Source of the DNA: Nitrosomonas eutropha
GTDB lineage: Bacteria > Pseudomonadota > Gammaproteobacteria > Burkholderiales > Nitrosomonadaceae
Reading direction: 5' to 3'
NCBI RefSeq assembly: GCF_900116685.1
Contig: NZ_FPBL01000007.1
Location: 57,501-121,500, forward strand
DNA: 64,000 nucleotides
Shown here: piece by piece, positions 1 through 8,937 of the stretch
How positions within the stretch are numbered: position 1 is the stretch's first letter
How the letters are laid out: each line of letters begins with the position of its first letter
Notes under the pieces: generated by a model
The model's input: only the letters and a program-made list of their open reading frames with translations
The model's database searches: none
Told to the model about the DNA's origin: nothing
Program-made: the position numbers and the translations under genes

Positions 1-812
1 AGCCCACTAAACAGCTGATGAATGTACGTTGAGCTCTCGTGCAAACTCAGGTAGTAAGTAGTTTGACCACAATGAGCCGAGTAATCACCTTCAAGCATCA
101 CTGTCACATGACCTGATTGCGGAACATCGTCACGAATATTCACGCGAACTCCACCGGTGCCACATTTTTTCTGAGTCAGCTTGAGGTGGTTTTGCACATT
201 CAGCAGTCGGCTTTCCGGATCGGCTGTAACCCGAACTCCACCATGCTGCAATTCGGGAAATAGATGTAATGTTGATGTGCGATAGTTCACCAGCAGCGCT
301 TCCGGGGCCACGTTGTAAGTTTTATAGCGTTTACCATCAAAAGCACCAGGATCTTCTGTCGGAAAACCATAGTAGTTGTAATCCAGCACCAGATCACCGC
401 TGATATCTTTTAGCCCGGTCTGGCGAAGCTGGCGAAGCAACAACCAGAAATTTTCCAGATTAAGGCTGGGATCGCCATAACCCTTGATAATCAAGTCGCC
501 TTGCAATCTGCCATTTTCCAGATTGCCATTTGCATAAACCTTAGTTTGCCATGTGTATGATGGCCCAAGCATTTCCAGTCCGGCATACGTTGTTACAACC
601 TTCATAACTGAGGCAGGATTCATTGGTACATCAGCATTGACTGACACTAACGGCCGCTCAGCACCGACTTCCTTGACATAAATCCCGACAGCCGCTTCGG
701 GAATGCCCGCCCTTTTTAGGGCCTGCCTGACGGCATCCGGCAAATCAACGGCATAAGCCGGAAAAGTTAACGCGCCCCATAATAACCACGTTATTTTCAG
801 TAAACGTTTCAT
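1..812 (-). CDS. dacB: D-alanyl-D-alanine carboxypeptidase/endopeptidase, PBP4 family (cut by window edge)
   Basis: Periplasmic class C penicillin-binding protein that trims or cleaves peptidoglycan cross-links. Only the first 270 or so residues lie in the window; the C-terminal half is beyond base 1. The N-terminus (MKRLLKITWLLWGALTFPAYA) reads as a signal peptide ending in AYA. The active-site SxxK motif is visible as NPASVMKVVT at about residue 70, and the following stretch with GDLIIKGYGDPSL is typical of the PBP4 family. The start ATG lies 32 bases after the upstream lipoprotein gene, so the two are probably co-transcribed. The SxN and KTG motifs are outside the window, so catalytic completeness cannot be judged. 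Confidence 0.88.
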   Translation of the reverse strand, partial: MKRLLKITWLLWGALTFPAYAVDLPDAVRQALKRAGIPEAAVGIYVKEVGAERPLVSVNADVPMNPASVMKVVTTYAGLEMLGPSYTWQTKVYANGNLENGRLQGDLIIKGYGDPSLNLENFWLLLRQLRQTGLKDISGDLVLDYNYYGFPTEDPGAFDGKRYKTYNVAPEALLVNYRTSTLHLFPELQHGGVRVTADPESRLLNVQNHLKLTQKKCGTGGVRVNIRDDVPQSGHVTVMLEGDYSAHCGQTTYYLSLHESSTYIHQLFSG

Positions 813-844
813 AACAGCAGCGAATCAGTTTATTTTGATCAATG

Positions 845-1165
845 TCAATGTGTACCACGACAAATAGATAACCCGTCATCCCAACCCGTCCGGTACTGCG
901 TATCGGCCGCATAACGTTTTTTATCCTTAAATCCATAAGCCGATTGTTTTGCGGTTTCACATCCATCCACATATCCCTCCTGAGCTGCTTTAGGGTAACC
1001 GGCAAGATTGTAGGTTGGGCGCGTACTGAGCGGCAACGGGCCGGACGGTCTTTGCTGCACAACAGGATCCGGAGCCGGGAGAACAGGGCCAGGCATTGGG
1101 CGCTTAGCCATCGTACAACCTGCCAATAAAGCAATTACTATCGCAAGAACATTTGCTCGCAGCAT
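845..1165 (-). CDS. small proline-rich lipoprotein, function unknown
   Basis: A 106-residue protein with a lipoprotein signal: a hydrophobic stretch ends in the lipobox LLAGC with the lipidated Cys at residue 17. The mature protein starts with a Pro-rich linker (residues 22-50), then a short domain rich in Gly, Tyr and Asp with two further Cys (residues 69 and 102), which might form a disulfide. It lies 37 bases downstream of sucD and 32 bases upstream of dacB on the same strand. I do not recognise the family. A cell-envelope role is inferred only from the lipobox and from dacB next door. An overlapping ORF in another frame on the same strand is rejected because it lacks such signals. Confidence 0.7.
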   Translation of the reverse strand: MLRANVLAIVIALLAGCTMAKRPMPGPVLPAPDPVVQQRPSGPLPLSTRPTYNLAGYPKAAQEGYVDGCETAKQSAYGFKDKKRYAADTQYRTGWDDGLSICRGTH

Positions 1166-1202
1166 TTCTCATTCCCTTTTATTCGTTAAGTTTTATTTTT
1201 CG

Positions 1203-2078
1203 CTATACCACTGTTTTCAATAGCTTGCCCATTTCAGCCGGATTGCGGGTAACACGAATACCACATGCCTCCATTACTTCAATTTTTGCCTGTGCTGTAC
1301 CTTTGCCTCCAGCAATAATTGCACCTGCATGCCCCATCCGTTTGCCGGGAGGCGCCGTCGTTCCGGCAATAAATCCCACTACCGGCTTCTTCATATGATC
1401 TTTAACCCAATGAGCAGATTCTTCCTCATCAGTGCCACCAATTTCACCCACCATCAACACCGCATCAGTCCCGTCATCCTCATTGAACAACTTTAGGATA
1501 TCGATATGTTTAAGACCATTGATCGGATCACCACCAATACCGATGCAAGTAGATTGCCCCAACCCCAGCTCACTCAGCTGCGCTACTGCCTCATAAGTTA
1601 ATGTACCTGATCTTGAAACCACACCGATCCTTCCTTGTTGATGGATAGCGCCTGGCATGATGCCAATTTTCAACTCCCCTGGTGTGATAATCCCCGGACA
1701 ATTAGGCCCGATCAATCGTGTCTTTTTCCCACGCATACGGGCGCGTGTTCGTAACATATCCCGAACAGGAATGCCTTCAGTAATGCAGATAACCAGATCC
1801 AGTCCGGCTTCCACCGCCTCATCAATTGCTGCAGCTGCATAAGCAGGCGGCACATAAATCACCGATACAGTCGCACCTGTCGCCCGCCTTGCTTCTTCCA
1901 CTGTTGCAAACACCGGAATACCTTCAAAATCCTCTCCTGCCTTTTTAGGATTGACTCCAGCCACAAAACAATCTCTGCCAAAAGCATATTCTCGGCACTG
2001 GCGAGTATGAAACTGCCCAGTTTTACCAGTAATACCCTGTGTCATGACACGCGTATGACGATCAATCAGAATAGCCAT
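1203..2078 (-). CDS. sucD: succinate-CoA ligase (ADP-forming), alpha subunit
   Basis: Alpha subunit of succinyl-CoA synthetase, which makes ATP from succinyl-CoA in the TCA cycle. The 291 residues match the usual length. The N-terminal CoA-binding Rossmann domain has the [12 protein letters not shown] loop, and the middle carries [13 protein letters not shown]. The C-terminal ligase domain has the phospho-histidine motif [10 protein letters not shown] near residue 247. It starts 3 bases after sucC ends, so the subunits are translated together. Malate-CoA ligase (mtkB) is the main alternative because a serine-glyoxylate aminotransferase lies elsewhere in the window, but the partner subunit has SucC-type motifs. 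Confidence 0.95.
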   Translation of the reverse strand: MAILIDRHTRVMTQGITGKTGQFHTRQCREYAFGRDCFVAGVNPKKAGEDFEGIPVFATVEEARRATGATVSVIYVPPAYAAAAIDEAVEAGLDLVICITEGIPVRDMLRTRARMRGKKTRLIGPNCPGIITPGELKIGIMPGAIHQQGRIGVVSRSGTLTYEAVAQLSELGLGQSTCIGIGGDPINGLKHIDILKLFNEDDGTDAVLMVGEIGGTDEEESAHWVKDHMKKPVVGFIAGTTAPPGKRMGHAGAIIAGGKGTAQAKIEVMEACGIRVTRNPAEMGKLLKTVV

Positions 2079-2081
2079 CTG

Positions 2082-3275
2082 TTATACCCCTCTGGTTGCA
2101 GCTTCAGATCGATGCCGAGCTGCCGCATCCACCGCCTTTCTGGCAGCATCAGCCATGTTGCTGCCAGAAATAATCGTTAATCCCGAATCTGCCAGAATCT
2201 TTTTTCCCAGCTCCACGTTGGTTCCCTCCAATCGAACAATCAATGGAACAGCCAGTTTTACTTCGCGTGCCGCTGATACCACTCCCTCAGCAATCACATC
2301 GCAGCGCATAATCCCGCCAAAAATATTGACCAGTATTGTCTGCAAACCGGGATTTCTCAGCATCAGCTTGAATGCCTCAGTTACTTTCTCCACCGTCGCT
2401 CCGCCTCCCACATCCAGAAAATTGGCTGGATTACCACCATAGAGTTTAATAATGTCCATGGTTGCCATGGCCAGACCAGCACCGTTGACCAGACAGCCAA
2501 TATCACCATCGAGCGGAATATAAGAAAGCCCATGCCGCGCTGCTTCAATCTCAAGCGGATCATCTTCATCCAGATCCCGCAGGGCAACGATTTCCGGATG
2601 ACGAAACAAGGCGTTATCATCGAAATTCATTTTGGCGTCCAAAGCAATCAGACGGTTATCTGGTGTAACAATCAACGGATTGATTTCAAGTAATGAAGTA
2701 TCATTTTCATCAAATGCCTGATATAGCGCCCCCAACATAGATACAGCCGCTGATCGGCATGGTTCAGGCAGATTAATCTGGCGCACAACTCTCTCTGCAT
2801 CTAGAGGATTCAATCCTTCAAGCGGATCAATCTGAGTTTTATGTATTTTTTCTGGTGTACTGGCTGCCACCTCTTCAATATCCATGCCTCCCGCATCACT
2901 CGCGATCAAACTGATACACTGCGAAGCACGATCAATCACCAGTGCCACGTAATACTCATGACTGATATCGACTCCCTGTTCAATATAGAGTCGGCGCACA
3001 ATCTGGCCCTGTGGGCCAGTTTGATGCGTGACCAGCGGAGCAAACAGCATCGCCTCAGAAAACTGCCGGATTTCCGCAATGGACTTTGCCAGCTTCACTC
3101 CCCCAGCCTTGCCACGCCCCCCAGCATAAATCTGTGCCTTAACCACCCATTTGTCACCTCCCAGCTTTTCAGCAGCCAGAATCGCTTCCTCCACACTAAA
3201 ACAAGCAATCCCAGCCGGTACACTAATCGCATAACGGCTAAGAATTGCTTTAGCCTGGTATTCATGAATTTTCAT
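2082..3275 (-). CDS. sucC: succinate-CoA ligase (ADP-forming), beta subunit
   Basis: Nucleotide-binding beta subunit of succinyl-CoA synthetase. The N-terminal ATP-grasp domain starts with [12 protein letters not shown] and has the Gly-rich [12 protein letters not shown] segment. Metal- and nucleotide-site residues occur in [10 protein letters not shown] and [12 protein letters not shown]. The C-terminal flavodoxin-like domain has FLDVGGGA and [15 protein letters not shown], the second being the SucC rather than the MtkA form. At 397 residues it is about ten longer than typical, because of a charged C-terminal tail. It follows the sensor-kinase gene by 17 bases, an unusual upstream partner. 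Confidence 0.95.
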   Translation of the reverse strand: MKIHEYQAKAILSRYAISVPAGIACFSVEEAILAAEKLGGDKWVVKAQIYAGGRGKAGGVKLAKSIAEIRQFSEAMLFAPLVTHQTGPQGQIVRRLYIEQGVDISHEYYVALVIDRASQCISLIASDAGGMDIEEVAASTPEKIHKTQIDPLEGLNPLDAERVVRQINLPEPCRSAAVSMLGALYQAFDENDTSLLEINPLIVTPDNRLIALDAKMNFDDNALFRHPEIVALRDLDEDDPLEIEAARHGLSYIPLDGDIGCLVNGAGLAMATMDIIKLYGGNPANFLDVGGGATVEKVTEAFKLMLRNPGLQTILVNIFGGIMRCDVIAEGVVSAAREVKLAVPLIVRLEGTNVELGKKILADSGLTIISGSNMADAARKAVDAAARHRSEAATRGV

Positions 3276-3292
3276 ATTTCATCCTTTTGCGC

Positions 3293-6200
3293 TCACACAT
3301 CGGGTTGTGTCAATACTTTCTTAATATAACTCTCCACTTCAGCCAGCTCTTGTTTAAAGCCAAGTAATAGCCTGGCCAGTTTTTCCGCATCACCTTGTTT
3401 TGCAGCCACCTCCATTTGCGCACACCACTCACCCAGAGCCAGCGCACCGATCGAACGTGCTGAAGATTTAAGCTTATGTGCGGCAAATTTCGCTTCATCT
3501 GCTTTGTCATCTGCTACGGCACTTTGCAACTGTTCAGTAATCTTTCGGGCGTCGCGGAGAAAATCCTGCAGAAATTCTTTGATGATGACCTGATCATTTC
3601 CAACCAGCGATTTAAGTACATTGATATCCACTGCAATTTTTTCAACAGCAACTGAAGGTTGCTGAACATCCTCTTCCTGCTGTGCTACTACTTGTTTCGA
3701 TCCCTGCAACCACTTCTCCAGTACCGATTTAAGCTGTTCCAGCTGTACTGGCTTGCTCAAATAATCATCCATCCCCAGCGCACGACACCTTTCCGCTTCA
3801 CCCTTCAGCGCATTCGCTGTCAGGGCGATGATCGGAATCTGATAGCGACCTGTTTTTTCAGCACGAATTGATTGCGTTAACTGATAGCCATCCATTTCCG
3901 GCATATGCAGATCCGTCAGCACCAGTGCATACTCTCCACTTTTCCATTTCTGCAGTGCCTCACGCCCGTTGACAACAATATCTGCAGCAAACCCCAACAA
4001 AGCGAGCTGCTGGCGAATGACTTTCTGGTTGATCTCGTTATCTTCGGCAACCAGAATTAAATTATCCTGCTGCAGCGCCTCTTCCCGAGATAAAGGAGCA
4101 ACTTTTCCGATAGTTTCTGTAGGAACAACCTGATCCTCATTCAGCTTCGCTCGACCAGCAGCAACCGCCACAGCGTGGAGAAAAACCCGGCAATACAGCA
4201 TATTTCCATCAAGCGTCACAACGCCCTCGCTTTCCATCCGACTACGATGGCGCCGACCACGCCTGACAATTACAAATAGGAGCTTGTCATTCGCGCTTGA
4301 ACCAGGCCGATCGCGAAATAGCGCACGCAACTCTTCAATGGGCAACTCCCCATCTCCGATATCCACCACTAACAACCATTGACCTGCCGGAAGCTGTTTA
4401 ATTCGTTCACGTGCAGCGGGCAATCCCGGTACACGCTCCACTACAGCACCGGCATATTTCAGATAGGTTGCAAGATCGGGACTCAATCCGTCTTCACTTC
4501 CTATAACCACACACGATAATCCCGTGAGATCTGTTACTGATTCATCCCCTTGAATGACTTCTCTCTGAATTATTCTAAACGGGATGCGCACGGTAAACAT
4601 GGAGCCTGCATCAGGTTTACTTTCTACAGAGATCTCACCTTTCATCAACTCAACCAGGCGACGACAGATTGTCAAACCCAAACCGGTTCCACCAAAGCGG
4701 CGGGTGGTGGAAGCATCTCCCTGGGAAAAAGGTGTAAATAAACGCTCCCGGGCTGTATCATCCATACCGATACCATTATCGATAATCTGAAACATAACCG
4801 TTACAACATCGCCATCTATCTTCCCCGCTGGACTGGCCCTTACAGCAACACGCCCTGGCCGCAACATGCCACTGGAAAATTTGATGGCATTGTTAATCAG
4901 ATTGATCAATATCTGTCGCAAACGCAACGCATCTCCCAGTACACTTTTCGGTAAAGCCGGATCTACAAACAAGGTCAACTCAACTTCCTTGCTGGCAGCC
5001 ATATGCGTCAGCGTTCCACATGCACGCTCCACCACTTTCGCCAGAGATACCGGCGTTTGTTCGATTTCCAGCCTGCCCGCCTCAATCTTGGAGAAATCGA
5101 GAATATCCTCAATGATCTCAAGCAACGCAAAGGCGGATTCCCGGATGAGATCAGTCATTTCCCTTTGATACGCACTCAAACTGGTCTGATCCAGCACGTC
5201 GATCATGCCGATCACGCCATTCATCGGCGTACGAATTTCATGACTCATAGCAGCAAGAAAAGAAGATTTGGCCTGATTGGCGAGCTCCGCATCGTGTCGT
5301 GCCTGTTCCAGATCCTGTCTGATTTTCACGTGCTCACGCATATCGCGCATAATTCCGGTGAAATGGCGTTTCTCACCTACAAAATACTCGCTTACTGCAA
5401 GATACACAGGGATGATCGTCCCATCCTTGTGTACGCCTTCGACTTCACGCCCCAGCCCGACATTATGTCCGCCTGGCAGTTGTGGGCGCCCCACATATTG
5501 CTGACCATATCCGGTTTCACAATACCGCTGCATATAGTATTCATGCATGCTTCTGTCCGGCTCTGGCACCAGAATGGAAACATTCTGCCCGATCACCTCC
5601 TCCACGGTATAACCAAACAGTTTTTCCATCACCAGATTCACTGAAAGCATCACACCCCGCTCATCGGTTGACACCACACAATCCACCATGTGTTCAACGA
5701 TTGAACGTGTTTCCTCTTCCTTGATTGCCAGCTCAGCGTTAAGTCGCTCAAGTTGGGCGGTGCGCTCGGCCACACGCGCCTCCAGATGCCGATAGCTGAT
5801 CGCCAGGCGCTCAGTCATCATATCGAAAGCACCAGCCAGTTGCCCGATCTCATCCCACCCTTCACTGGGAATATGATGCTGGAGATTCCCGGCAGTAATT
5901 GCTTGAGCGCATTCATTGAGATTTTTTAGCGGCGTCACCACCCGCCGGTTGAACAATAGCGCTCCCAGAATCGCCATCAAGAAAGTCAGACCGAGCACCA
6001 CCAACCCCATGATGCGCATTTTCATCACCGAAGCAAATGCTTCCTCGGTATCAATCTGTACGACTATCCCCCAGCCCATACGTGATAAATACCGCCACGC
6101 TGCAATCACCGGCTGACCATGAAAATCAGTGACTACCCCCCCCCCATGTTCGCCACTCAGACTGTTTCTGATCGCCAATGCAAGCAGCGGCTCATTCAGT

Positions 6201-6964
6201 GATATGGTGCGTTTCAGGGCAGCATCAGGATCTTCCCGCAGAGGCGCCACGATTCTGGCAGTGTCTTTATTTTCTCTATGAGTAACAATTGTTTCACCAC
6301 TTTCACCCAGTCCGACGTTATTGGTCAGCACATTGAATACATGCTCGCTGTATATCTGCAACGCCAGCACTCCGTGAAAATCTCCATCAATCAATATGGG
6401 CACGGCGACAAACGCCGCAATTGCACCGTGTGATGGTGGATAGTATTCAAAACTAGACAAATCGCTTTGATGCGTCTCTTTTATTTGTCGGAATACCTTA
6501 CCCAATCCGGTATTTCGATAAGGACCTGTTAATAAACTGGTGGCAAAATCGGACTCATGGCCAACGGAAAAAACAACCCAGCCATCAGGAGATATCAGGA
6601 ACAGATCATAGTAGCCTGTGCCTTCAAGATAGCGCTCGTAATGCGCCCGGTAGCGAGTATCCAGGGATCGATAGACATCGGAATCTGCACTATGCTGGCT
6701 AAATACCTGTGAAAATTCGTCTATTGCCTGACGCGTCGTATCACTTGTCTGAATAAGGTCTGCGTCCAGTATCCGTTCATGCAAGTAAGAATCAATCTGT
6801 TCAACCTTTTTGTCAGCAATCGACGAAACCTGCTGAATGGCCGATTTGCTGATTTCTCCCTCAAAGATGTGCAGCAAGCCGTAGCCGACCAACGCAATCG
6901 GCAATAACGCCACCAGCGCAAACCAGATGGCAAACCGCTGAGTAAGCGACGTAAGGATCATCAC
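3293..6964 (-). CDS. large hybrid sensor histidine kinase (Cache-HAMP-PAS-HisKA-HATPase-REC-REC-HPt)
   Basis: A BarA-like membrane phosphorelay kinase of 1223 residues. In order: transmembrane helix (about 11-33), a large periplasmic Cache-type sensor (35-310), second helix (317-337), HAMP (about 338-392), a short coiled coil, PAS (415-545), HisKA with His575 in the motif AAMSHEIRTPMNG, HATPase with N-box NLINNAIKFS and G-box FGGTGLGL (680-800), a degenerate receiver (about 815-935) without a clear phospho-acceptor Asp, a canonical receiver with Asp1018 (LVLTDLHMPEMDG), and an HPt domain with His1163 (AAHKLKSSAR). All relay residues are present within one chain, but no response regulator is encoded nearby. 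Its start overlaps the stop of the upstream aldolase gene (ATGA). The ligand is unknown. Confidence 0.9.
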   Translation of the reverse strand: MMILTSLTQRFAIWFALVALLPIALVGYGLLHIFEGEISKSAIQQVSSIADKKVEQIDSYLHERILDADLIQTSDTTRQAIDEFSQVFSQHSADSDVYRSLDTRYRAHYERYLEGTGYYDLFLISPDGWVVFSVGHESDFATSLLTGPYRNTGLGKVFRQIKETHQSDLSSFEYYPPSHGAIAAFVAVPILIDGDFHGVLALQIYSEHVFNVLTNNVGLGESGETIVTHRENKDTARIVAPLREDPDAALKRTISLNEPLLALAIRNSLSGEHGGGVVTDFHGQPVIAAWRYLSRMGWGIVVQIDTEEAFASVMKMRIMGLVVLGLTFLMAILGALLFNRRVVTPLKNLNECAQAITAGNLQHHIPSEGWDEIGQLAGAFDMMTERLAISYRHLEARVAERTAQLERLNAELAIKEEETRSIVEHMVDCVVSTDERGVMLSVNLVMEKLFGYTVEEVIGQNVSILVPEPDRSMHEYYMQRYCETGYGQQYVGRPQLPGGHNVGLGREVEGVHKDGTIIPVYLAVSEYFVGEKRHFTGIMRDMREHVKIRQDLEQARHDAELANQAKSSFLAAMSHEIRTPMNGVIGMIDVLDQTSLSAYQREMTDLIRESAFALLEIIEDILDFSKIEAGRLEIEQTPVSLAKVVERACGTLTHMAASKEVELTLFVDPALPKSVLGDALRLRQILINLINNAIKFSSGMLRPGRVAVRASPAGKIDGDVVTVMFQIIDNGIGMDDTARERLFTPFSQGDASTTRRFGGTGLGLTICRRLVELMKGEISVESKPDAGSMFTVRIPFRIIQREVIQGDESVTDLTGLSCVVIGSEDGLSPDLATYLKYAGAVVERVPGLPAARERIKQLPAGQWLLVVDIGDGELPIEELRALFRDRPGSSANDKLLFVIVRRGRRHRSRMESEGVVTLDGNMLYCRVFLHAVAVAAGRAKLNEDQVVPTETIGKVAPLSREEALQQDNLILVAEDNEINQKVIRQQLALLGFAADIVVNGREALQKWKSGEYALVLTDLHMPEMDGYQLTQSIRAEKTGRYQIPIIALTANALKGEAERCRALGMDDYLSKPVQLEQLKSVLEKWLQGSKQVVAQQEEDVQQPSVAVEKIAVDINVLKSLVGNDQVIIKEFLQDFLRDARKITEQLQSAVADDKADEAKFAAHKLKSSARSIGALALGEWCAQMEVAAKQGDAEKLARLLLGFKQELAEVESYIKKVLTQPDV

Positions 6965-7749
6965 TCCAGTAGGCAGTCAGCGCAACATTTCAGAGAACGT
7001 CGAGCGTAATAGGCAAAGGCACTCGCGCTGCGCTGCGCACGTAGAATCCAGTCATGCGCCTCTCGTCCCAGCGCCGGGTCGATCGGCTGAATTTTGCCAG
7101 CCGCACTTGCCAGCAACTGCATGCGTGCAGCCCGCTCAAATGCCAGTGCAAACAAACAGGCTTCCTCAACACTACTGCAAGCCACCAGCAACCCGTGATG
7201 AGCAAGCATCAAGGCGCGTTTATTACCCAATGCCTCCGCAATTAACTCACCTTCTTCGTTACCCACCGGCACCCCCGGCCATTTCGGCAAAAAGGCCACG
7301 TCGCCATACAGTACACAGTTATCCATGTGCGAAATGATGAGCGGTGTTTCCAACATACTCAGTGCCGCCGTATGCAATGCATGGGTATGGATAATACAAT
7401 GCACGTCGGGGCGTGCACGATATACCCAGGAATGAAAACGATTGGCGGGGTTGGGCATACCTTCTCCTTCCAACACCTGCAAATCCTCATCAACCAGCAA
7501 TAAATTCCCGACGCTGATCTCATCAAAGCCGAATCCCAAGCGCTGTGTCAAGAATGTGCCCGGCACCTCCCCGCGCGCGGTAATCTGTCCAGCCAATCCA
7601 GAATCATGGCCATTATCAAACAAAATACGACAAGTCAAAGCCACCTTCTGGCGAAGAGAATAAGTTACCTCGGGCAGCTTATTCTCCATTTGATCGAATT
7701 CGCGTTGCATCAACTGCTGCTTGTCAAGATCAAACGTTTCACCACTCAT
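6961..7749 (-). CDS. class II aldolase/adducin family protein
   Basis: Cytosolic zinc-dependent enzyme of the fuculose-1-phosphate aldolase / adducin-head family, 262 residues. Probable zinc ligands are His121 and His123 in IIHTHALHT and His184 or His185 in LAHHGLLV. NGHDSGLAGQIT near residue 46 corresponds to the family's phosphate-binding loop. The substrate cannot be told from sequence; many members decarboxylate or cleave C4-C6 keto or sugar acids. It heads the minus-strand run and overlaps the sensor-kinase start by 4 bases, so the two are translationally coupled. A small inverted repeat about 100 bases upstream may be an operator. Confidence 0.8.
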   Translation of the reverse strand: MSGETFDLDKQQLMQREFDQMENKLPEVTYSLRQKVALTCRILFDNGHDSGLAGQITARGEVPGTFLTQRLGFGFDEISVGNLLLVDEDLQVLEGEGMPNPANRFHSWVYRARPDVHCIIHTHALHTAALSMLETPLIISHMDNCVLYGDVAFLPKWPGVPVGNEEGELIAEALGNKRALMLAHHGLLVACSSVEEACLFALAFERAARMQLLASAAGKIQPIDPALGREAHDWILRAQRSASAFAYYARRSLKCCADCLLE

Positions 7750-7850
7750 AAGCTGGAATCTCCCTCTTTTTCACAAAGAAATTATTGTTATCACGAGTGA
7801 CAATTCTCCGCATTTCTTTCGTGGTTGCAAGCAAAACCCGATAGAAATCA

Positions 7851-7870
7851 AGCACAATATAAATTGTGCT
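7851..7870. promoter_or_regulatory. perfect 8-bp inverted repeat upstream of the aldolase gene
   Basis: The arms AGCACAAT and ATTGTGCT are separated by 4 bases, about 100 bases before the aldolase start codon. The size and AT-rich centre suit a dimeric repressor site, but a chance repeat is possible. A second short repeat (CCAGGG/CCCTGG, 7901-7916) lies just beyond. The rest of the interval 7750-8128 shows no convincing gene. Confidence 0.3.
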
Positions 7871-8128
7871 ATTCAGTATAAACGTTGAAAAATAGCGCAG
7901 CCAGGGATGGCCCTGGTGGAGAATGGTACCTTGGTAGAGATTGCAAAGTGACTTAAGCATTGTCTTGAGCCGGTTTGCCAGTCGAATTGTCTTTATCACT
8001 AAGGATATAGCAGGTGCAACGTTTCTGCTGCCGCATATGCAAATGCACATTTATAGAGCTGTACGGGTACCCCACTGGCGTCACCAGTTTCTGACTTTAT
8101 CGGCTACTCCGTCGAAACCCATCATCTC

Positions 8129-8157
8129 ATGACTTTCAGAAAGCCAGCTGGTACAAT
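8129..8157 (+). promoter_or_regulatory. sigma70-type promoter for the Mn riboswitch transcript
   Basis: A -35-like ATGACT (8129-8134) and a -10 TACAAT (8152-8157) are separated by 17 bases. This places the transcription start near 8164, immediately before the conserved riboswitch sequence begins. The fit to the RNA start is the main support. Confidence 0.5.
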
Positions 8158-8163
8158 TTTCAG

Positions 8164-8320
8164 GTCATTGGGGAGTAGCCACTCTTTGTCACAAAGAGGC
8201 TTACATCAACATACTTGACCCACAGGTCATGGTGTAGGCAGCTCTTCGCCTGGCAAGACCTTTGACTGCGATGCTTCCACTAGGCCGGAGATGTATCGTG
8301 GTCAATCGTCTCTTCCGGCC
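8164..8320 (+). ncRNA. yybP-ykoY (manganese) riboswitch
   Basis: The leader contains the conserved elements of the yybP-ykoY family in order: GGGGAGTAGCC (8170-8180), a hairpin CTCTTTG-TCA-CAAAGAG, the CAACATACTTG loop sequence (8207-8217), and GCCTGGCAAGACCTTTGACTG (8249-8269 region). These junction sequences form the Mn2+ site in characterised members. It ends in a GGCCGGA/TCCGGCC stem (8283-8320) with no U-run. The Shine-Dalgarno AGGAA follows at once and the start codon is at 8332, so control is probably at translation. The downstream gene encodes a cation exporter, as expected for a Mn-induced switch. Confidence 0.9.
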
Positions 8321-8331
8321 AGGAAATCCTC

Positions 8332-8910
8332 ATGGAATCGTTCTTCGTATCAACCGGGATCATTGCCCTCGCTGAAATCGGCGACAAAACCCAACTCCTC
8401 GCATTCATTCTCGCCGCACGCTTCAAGAAGCCTGTTCCTATCATCCTGGGAATCCTGGTGGCCACCATCGTGAATCATAGCCTGGCAGGAATGCTGGGGG
8501 CCTGGATTACTGAAATTGTCAATCCCGAGGTACTGCGTTGGGTACTCGGCCTATCGTTCATTGGCATGGCCATCTGGACGATGATTCCCGATAAGATTGA
8601 GGAGGAAGAAACACAGATTGCCAGACGATTCAGTGTGTTTGGAGCGACGCTGGTCACTTTTTTTCTTGCCGAAATGGGAGATAAGACGCAGATCGCAACT
8701 ATCACATTGGCCGCTCACTACGCCTCTCCATTTTTAGTTGTAATCGGTACGACACTCGGCATGCTCATCGCTGACATACCGGCGGTATTCATCGGTGACA
8801 AGTTTTCAAACAGGATTCCCATGAGACTTGTGCATTCGATCGCAGCAAGCATCTTCGCCTTGCTTGGTCTTGCAACGTTGTTGGGGGCAGCGGAGCAGCT
8901 CGGATTCTAA
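8332..8910 (+). CDS. GDT1/TMEM165 (UPF0016) family cation exporter, probably Mn2+
   Basis: Inner-membrane protein of 192 residues with about six hydrophobic helices arranged as two homologous halves. Each half carries the family signature E-x-G-D-K-T: residues 15-20 (EIGDKT) and 114-119 (EMGDKT). These acidic residues line the ion path in GDT1 proteins, which move Mn2+ and/or Ca2+. Proteobacterial relatives (MneA/MntX-like) export Mn2+. The Mn riboswitch directly upstream supports manganese as the physiological substrate. The start was chosen from the Shine-Dalgarno AGGAA seven bases upstream. A 27-base gap separates it from the next gene. Confidence 0.9.
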   Translation: MESFFVSTGIIALAEIGDKTQLLAFILAARFKKPVPIILGILVATIVNHSLAGMLGAWITEIVNPEVLRWVLGLSFIGMAIWTMIPDKIEEEETQIARRFSVFGATLVTFFLAEMGDKTQIATITLAAHYASPFLVVIGTTLGMLIADIPAVFIGDKFSNRIPMRLVHSIAASIFALLGLATLLGAAEQLGF

Positions 8911-8937
8911 GAAAGACTGTAAATGCAAGGTGTCATC

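Noticed and set aside
2082..3275. sucC/sucD as malate-CoA ligase genes (mtkA/mtkB)
   Set aside because: The beta subunit carries [15 protein letters not shown] and other SucC-type blocks; MtkA has a different sequence there. The serine-glyoxylate aminotransferase is 22 kb away and not linked.
2841..3329. Long plus-strand frame opposite sucC (and similar frames such as 5003-5644 opposite the sensor kinase)
   Set aside because: These mirror strongly supported genes and contain no domain of their own.
7739..8050. 103-residue minus-strand frame over the aldolase promoter region
   Set aside because: Odd composition, no motif, no ribosome site; it overlaps the aldolase start and the inverted repeat.
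8097..8104. GCCGATAA on the minus strand as another sigma28 promoter
   Set aside because: No TAAA element at the required distance; it points away from the riboswitch gene and towards no suitable start.
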